A DNA stretch of 64,000 nt from Nitrosomaritimum sp049414205 (lineage in GTDB: Archaea > Thermoproteota > Nitrososphaeria > Nitrososphaerales > Nitrosopumilaceae): assembly GCA_049414205.1 (NCBI GenBank), contig JBMSGE010000001.1, positions 53,382-117,381 of the forward strand, read 5' to 3'. The translations under genes were made by a program, and so were the position numbers. The notes beneath the pieces were generated by a model. It saw only the letters and a program-made list of their open reading frames with translations. It was not told the DNA's origin and ran no database searches. Shown in pieces: positions 61,442 to 64,000 of the stretch (positions are counted from its first letter, which is position 1; every line of letters begins with the position of its first letter).

Positions 61442-61669
61442 CTATTTCTTAAATTTGCTAAAAAATTTTTTCAAGCCACTTGTTTTTCCAATGTTGCCAT
61501 CTCGAATAACTTTTCTTTCTCCAAATTTCTTTGCTCTAATTTGAGTTAGTTTAACACACCTATGCTCTTCAGGCAACCTATGCTCTGAGCAAAACGGATC
61601 CTTACAATAACTACAGTGAAAGGGTAAATCAGTTATATCTCCACAATATGCACAATTTTCTGCTTTCAT
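61442..61669 (-). CDS. AN1-type zinc-finger protein
   Basis: The 75-residue protein has an AN1-like finger with CAYCGDITDLPFHCSYCKDP then FCSEHRLPEEHRC: eight Cys/His ligands for two zincs. A basic tail (KKFFSKFKK) follows. AN1 fingers in eukaryotes act in ubiquitin and stress pathways; archaeal versions are of unknown role. It converges on the small membrane protein gene. Confidence 0.83.
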   Translation of the reverse strand: MKAENCAYCGDITDLPFHCSYCKDPFCSEHRLPEEHRCVKLTQIRAKKFGERKVIRDGNIGKTSGLKKFFSKFKK

Positions 61670-61765
61670 TATTTCTGGTTAAAATTTAATTCTAATAAAC
61701 CTGTTAGTTTTATTGAAATTTTTATTTTGGTATAATTCTACGAAAACATTTTTACTCCTTACCAA

Positions 61766-62530
61766 ATGATTTCTAGTAAGGGAATTATGATGTTAAATGA
61801 CAAAGTCGCAATAATTACAGGAGCAAGCAGCGGTATAGGGTATGCTACAGCACTTGCACTATCAAAAGCGGGAGCCAAAGTAGCAATTGGTGCTAGAAGA
61901 ACCGAGAAACTCGCAGATTTGGAAAATAAAATCAAGGAAAATAATGGAGAAGTTTACTCTCAAAAACTTGATGTTACAAAAAAAGATGAATGTAATTCCT
62001 TTGTGAACAACGTTTTGGAAAAATGGGGATCTGTAGACATTCTAGTAAACAATGCAGGCTTGATGCCTCTAAGTTTTGTAAAAAATTTGAAAATTGACGA
62101 ATGGGATCAGATGATTGACGTAAACATCAAGGGAGTTTTGTACTGTACAGGCGCAGTTGTAAGTCATATGCTTGAAAAAAAATCAGGTCATATTGTAAAC
62201 ATTTCATCAGTGGCAGGAAGAATAGTATTTCCAGCAGGTAGTGTTTATTGTGCAACAAAACACGCAATTACTGCTTTTAGCGAGGGACTAAGAGAAGAAT
62301 TAAGCGTGAGAAAAAACATTCGAGTAACTTGCATAGAACCAGGTGTTGTAGCAACAGAACTTACCAATACAATTACTGATGAATCCCTTCAAGGATTCGT
62401 GGAAAATGCAAAGAAAATGGAAGCACTACAAGCAGAGGACATTGCAAATGCAATTCTTTATGCAGTTGAATCACCTAATCACGTAAATGTAAATGAAATT
62501 TTGATTAGACCAACAACACAAGACCGTTAA
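61766..62530 (+). CDS. Short-chain dehydrogenase/reductase
   Basis: This is a 254-residue SDR with AIITGASSGIGYATA, NNAG, and the catalytic region NISSVAGRIVFPAG and YCATKHAIT. The sequence ARRTEKL after the second strand favours NADP(H). It resembles clavaldehyde-dehydrogenase/YdfG-like members. A TATA box TATAAT at 61731 precedes ATG 61766 by 35 bases; ATG 61787 or 61790 (MLNDKVAI) is the alternative. A flavoprotein gene starts at the base after next, so they form an operon. Confidence 0.86.
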   Translation: MISSKGIMMLNDKVAIITGASSGIGYATALALSKAGAKVAIGARRTEKLADLENKIKENNGEVYSQKLDVTKKDECNSFVNNVLEKWGSVDILVNNAGLMPLSFVKNLKIDEWDQMIDVNIKGVLYCTGAVVSHMLEKKSGHIVNISSVAGRIVFPAGSVYCATKHAITAFSEGLREELSVRKNIRVTCIEPGVVATELTNTITDESLQGFVENAKKMEALQAEDIANAILYAVESPNHVNVNEILIRPTTQDR

Positions 62531-62531
62531 A

Positions 62532-63683
62532 TTGTCAGAAGATATTCCCCATGTTTTGATATTAGGTGGGGGATTTGGTGGCCTTTCAGCTGCTAATGAA
62601 ATAAGAAAATCTCTTTCCTCATCACAAGTGAAAATCACTGTAGTTGATAAAAAAAATTGGTTTATGGTTGGTTTTGCAAAACTTTGGATAATTAAAGGAA
62701 CTAGAACATTCGAAAATTCAACTGGCTCTCTAAGTGGATTAGCCAAAAAAGACATTGATTTTGTAAATGAAGAAATTCTTCAAATTGATTTAGAAAATAA
62801 AAATATCAAAACCAACACAAAGAACCTCTCTTATGACTATCTAATTGTCTCCATGGGCGCAGCATTATCTCCACAAAAAATTCCAGGACTTGTTGAAAAT
62901 GGAATGAATCTTTATGATTATAGAGAATCTGAAAAGATCCATGATAAAATAAAAGCATTGAAGTCAGGCACTATTGCAATTTCAATTATGGGCATGCCTT
63001 ACAAGTGCCCACCAGCACCTTTTGAGGCTAGTCTCCTTATTGATTCAATGCTTAGGGAAGCTGGTGTAAGGGAATCTGTTCAAATTCATTTCTATAGCCC
63101 TGCACCAATAACATTGCCAGCTGCTGGACCTGAAATAAGCAAACAAATCCTTGAGTTGATTAGTTCAGAAAAAATTGTCTTTCATGATTCATGCAAGGTA
63201 ACTAGCATAGAACCAAACAAGATAATTTTCCAAGATGGAGAAGCCAATTTTGATTTGCTTTTGGCCATACCTCCACATGTAGCACCAGATGTAATTTATG
63301 AATCTGGTCTAGCAAAACAAGATAATTTTATCCCAATTAATAGAGACTGTAAAACTCCATATGATAATGTCTATGCAATAGGTGATGTAACCAGCTTGAA
63401 AGTTACAGAAACTATGGCAGTACCTAAAGCAGGAGTATTTGCAGAAGGCGAGGGCTTAACTGTAGCTCAGAACATAATATCTAAAATTCAATCAAAAGAG
63501 GACTCTGCATTGTTTGATGGAAAAGGTGGATGCTTTATTGAATCAGGACGAGACACTGCATCATTAATTGAAGTAGATATGTTTTCTGGAGATACACCAT
63601 CAACTAATCTAACAGAGTCAACATCTGAACATTTGGATGAAAAACTACAATTTGAAAAAGAACGACTTTCAAAGTGGTTGTAA
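62532..63683 (+). CDS. NDH-2/sulfide:quinone oxidoreductase-like flavoprotein
   Basis: The 383-residue FAD protein has VLILGGGFGGLSAANEI at the N-terminus, SYDYLIVSMGAALSPQ for the second nucleotide region, and NVYAIGDVTSLKV for FAD binding. The KCPPAPFEASLL segment matches FCSD/SQR-type members, and the short C-terminus differs from the NDH-2-like enzyme at 40640. A single Cys in that region leaves sulfide oxidation doubtful. TTG 62532 starts one base after the SDR stop, so it is cotranslated. Confidence 0.82.
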   Translation: MSEDIPHVLILGGGFGGLSAANEIRKSLSSSQVKITVVDKKNWFMVGFAKLWIIKGTRTFENSTGSLSGLAKKDIDFVNEEILQIDLENKNIKTNTKNLSYDYLIVSMGAALSPQKIPGLVENGMNLYDYRESEKIHDKIKALKSGTIAISIMGMPYKCPPAPFEASLLIDSMLREAGVRESVQIHFYSPAPITLPAAGPEISKQILELISSEKIVFHDSCKVTSIEPNKIIFQDGEANFDLLLAIPPHVAPDVIYESGLAKQDNFIPINRDCKTPYDNVYAIGDVTSLKVTETMAVPKAGVFAEGEGLTVAQNIISKIQSKEDSALFDGKGGCFIESGRDTASLIEVDMFSGDTPSTNLTESTSEHLDEKLQFEKERLSKWL

Positions 63684-63893
63684 CTAATCTTTACTGTCTT
63701 TTTCTCTTGCTAGGTGCTCCAAAATAGCTTTTACTTCCACTCCCAAGTCCTGTGGATTTTTGGATAACTCGAGTTTTTCAGTAATTTTACTTTTAAAATC
63801 TTCATCTTCCAGCTCGACTCTTCTTTTTTGTATACAATCAAGATGATCCTGACCAGAACCAGAAATTTTATGACAAACACTACAAATCTTCAT
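63684..63893 (-). CDS. Small hypothetical protein with CxxC
   Basis: The 69-residue protein begins KICSVCHKISGSGQDHLDCI, a possible zinc site (C-x2-C with later His and Cys). The remainder is acidic and helical. It converges on the flavoprotein gene with no gap. Function is unknown. Confidence 0.58.
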   Translation of the reverse strand: MKICSVCHKISGSGQDHLDCIQKRRVELEDEDFKSKITEKLELSKNPQDLGVEVKAILEHLAREKDSKD

Positions 63894-63917
63894 TAATTTC
63901 TATTACTAATACGACGA

Positions 63918-63925
63918 TTTAATAA
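63918..63925 (+). promoter_or_regulatory. TATA-like box of tRNA-Pro
   Basis: TTTAATAA lies 32 bases before the first tRNA base, as expected for an archaeal tRNA promoter. Confidence 0.5.
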
Positions 63926-63949
63926 TTTCATTTTGTGCGTACACAATAA

Positions 63950-64000
63950 GGGATCGTCGTCTAGCTTGGTATGATACTAGTCTGGGGGACTAGTGGTCGC
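63950..64000 (+). tRNA. tRNA-Pro(GGG), 3' end outside window
   Basis: GGGATCG is the acceptor 5' strand, then TC, a D arm GTCTAGCTTGGTATGAT, and an anticodon stem CTAGT/ACTAG enclosing CTGGGGG. The anticodon is GGG at 63984-63986, which reads proline codons. The window ends in the variable region, so the T arm and acceptor 3' strand are not seen. Confidence 0.92.

Overview
The window is AT-rich archaeal DNA that fits an ammonia-oxidising-type Nitrososphaerota (Thaumarchaeota, Nitrosopumilales-like). The evidence is the gene set: both subunits of DNA polymerase D, one Orc1/Cdc6, Gins51, an ESCRT-III/CdvB division protein, TFB, a Cdc48 ATPase, a thermosome, GGGP synthase, the aconitase-X pair of the archaeal mevalonate route, and many small lineage-specific proteins. 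No amo genes, rRNA, IS elements, CRISPR arrays or prophage genes are visible. The window opens inside an Rqc2/NEMF gene and closes inside a tRNA-Pro(GGG) gene.

Layout. 1-10.8 kb: ribosome quality control (Rqc2), a Mut7-C nuclease, AMMECR1, phosphomevalonate dehydratase, endonuclease III, sulfate assimilation (sat, APS reductase), a ThiI-like protein with a lost PP-loop, a glycosyltransferase, and a GC-rich structured RNA candidate. 10.8-17 kb: SDR, flippase-like protein, GPN GTPase, homoserine kinase, and a preQ0/archaeosine group (queC, folE, queE). 17-23 kb: a three-gene operon encoding a cytosolic winged helix, a membrane protein with an outside domain and an inside winged helix, and a secreted helical protein; then secreted and coiled-coil proteins, CdvB, and a second structured RNA candidate. 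23-27 kb: SDR, PAP phosphatase/IMPase, APS kinase, hemerythrin and a cation/proton antiporter. 28-35 kb: a stress-type block of Hsp20, PAC2, four CBS proteins, four universal stress proteins and CrcB. 35-46 kb: TFB, Cdc48, Hsp20, NDH-2, a secreted cyclophilin fusion, CbiE, a cupredoxin-like protein and SpoIIM.

46-61 kb is a replication neighbourhood. DP1 converges on Orc1/Cdc6. The 476-base gap upstream of Orc1 holds two origin recognition box (ORB)-like direct repeats, an AT-rich tract and five GTTAAC palindromes, so it is a strong replication origin candidate. On its far side lie a small winged-helix-like protein, a 53-residue AbrB-type protein, a membrane-anchored winged helix, GGGP synthase, DP2, SHMT, thermosome, glutamine synthetase and Gins51. 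The last 3 kb hold an AN1 zinc finger, an SDR, an SQR/NDH-2-like flavoprotein and the tRNA.

Two patterns run across the window. Several genes have a TATA box 28-31 bases before a start codon, which implies leaderless mRNAs and fixes several starts, including some TTG starts. Two universal stress protein genes in opposite orientation share a perfect 111-base tract, which suggests recent gene conversion.
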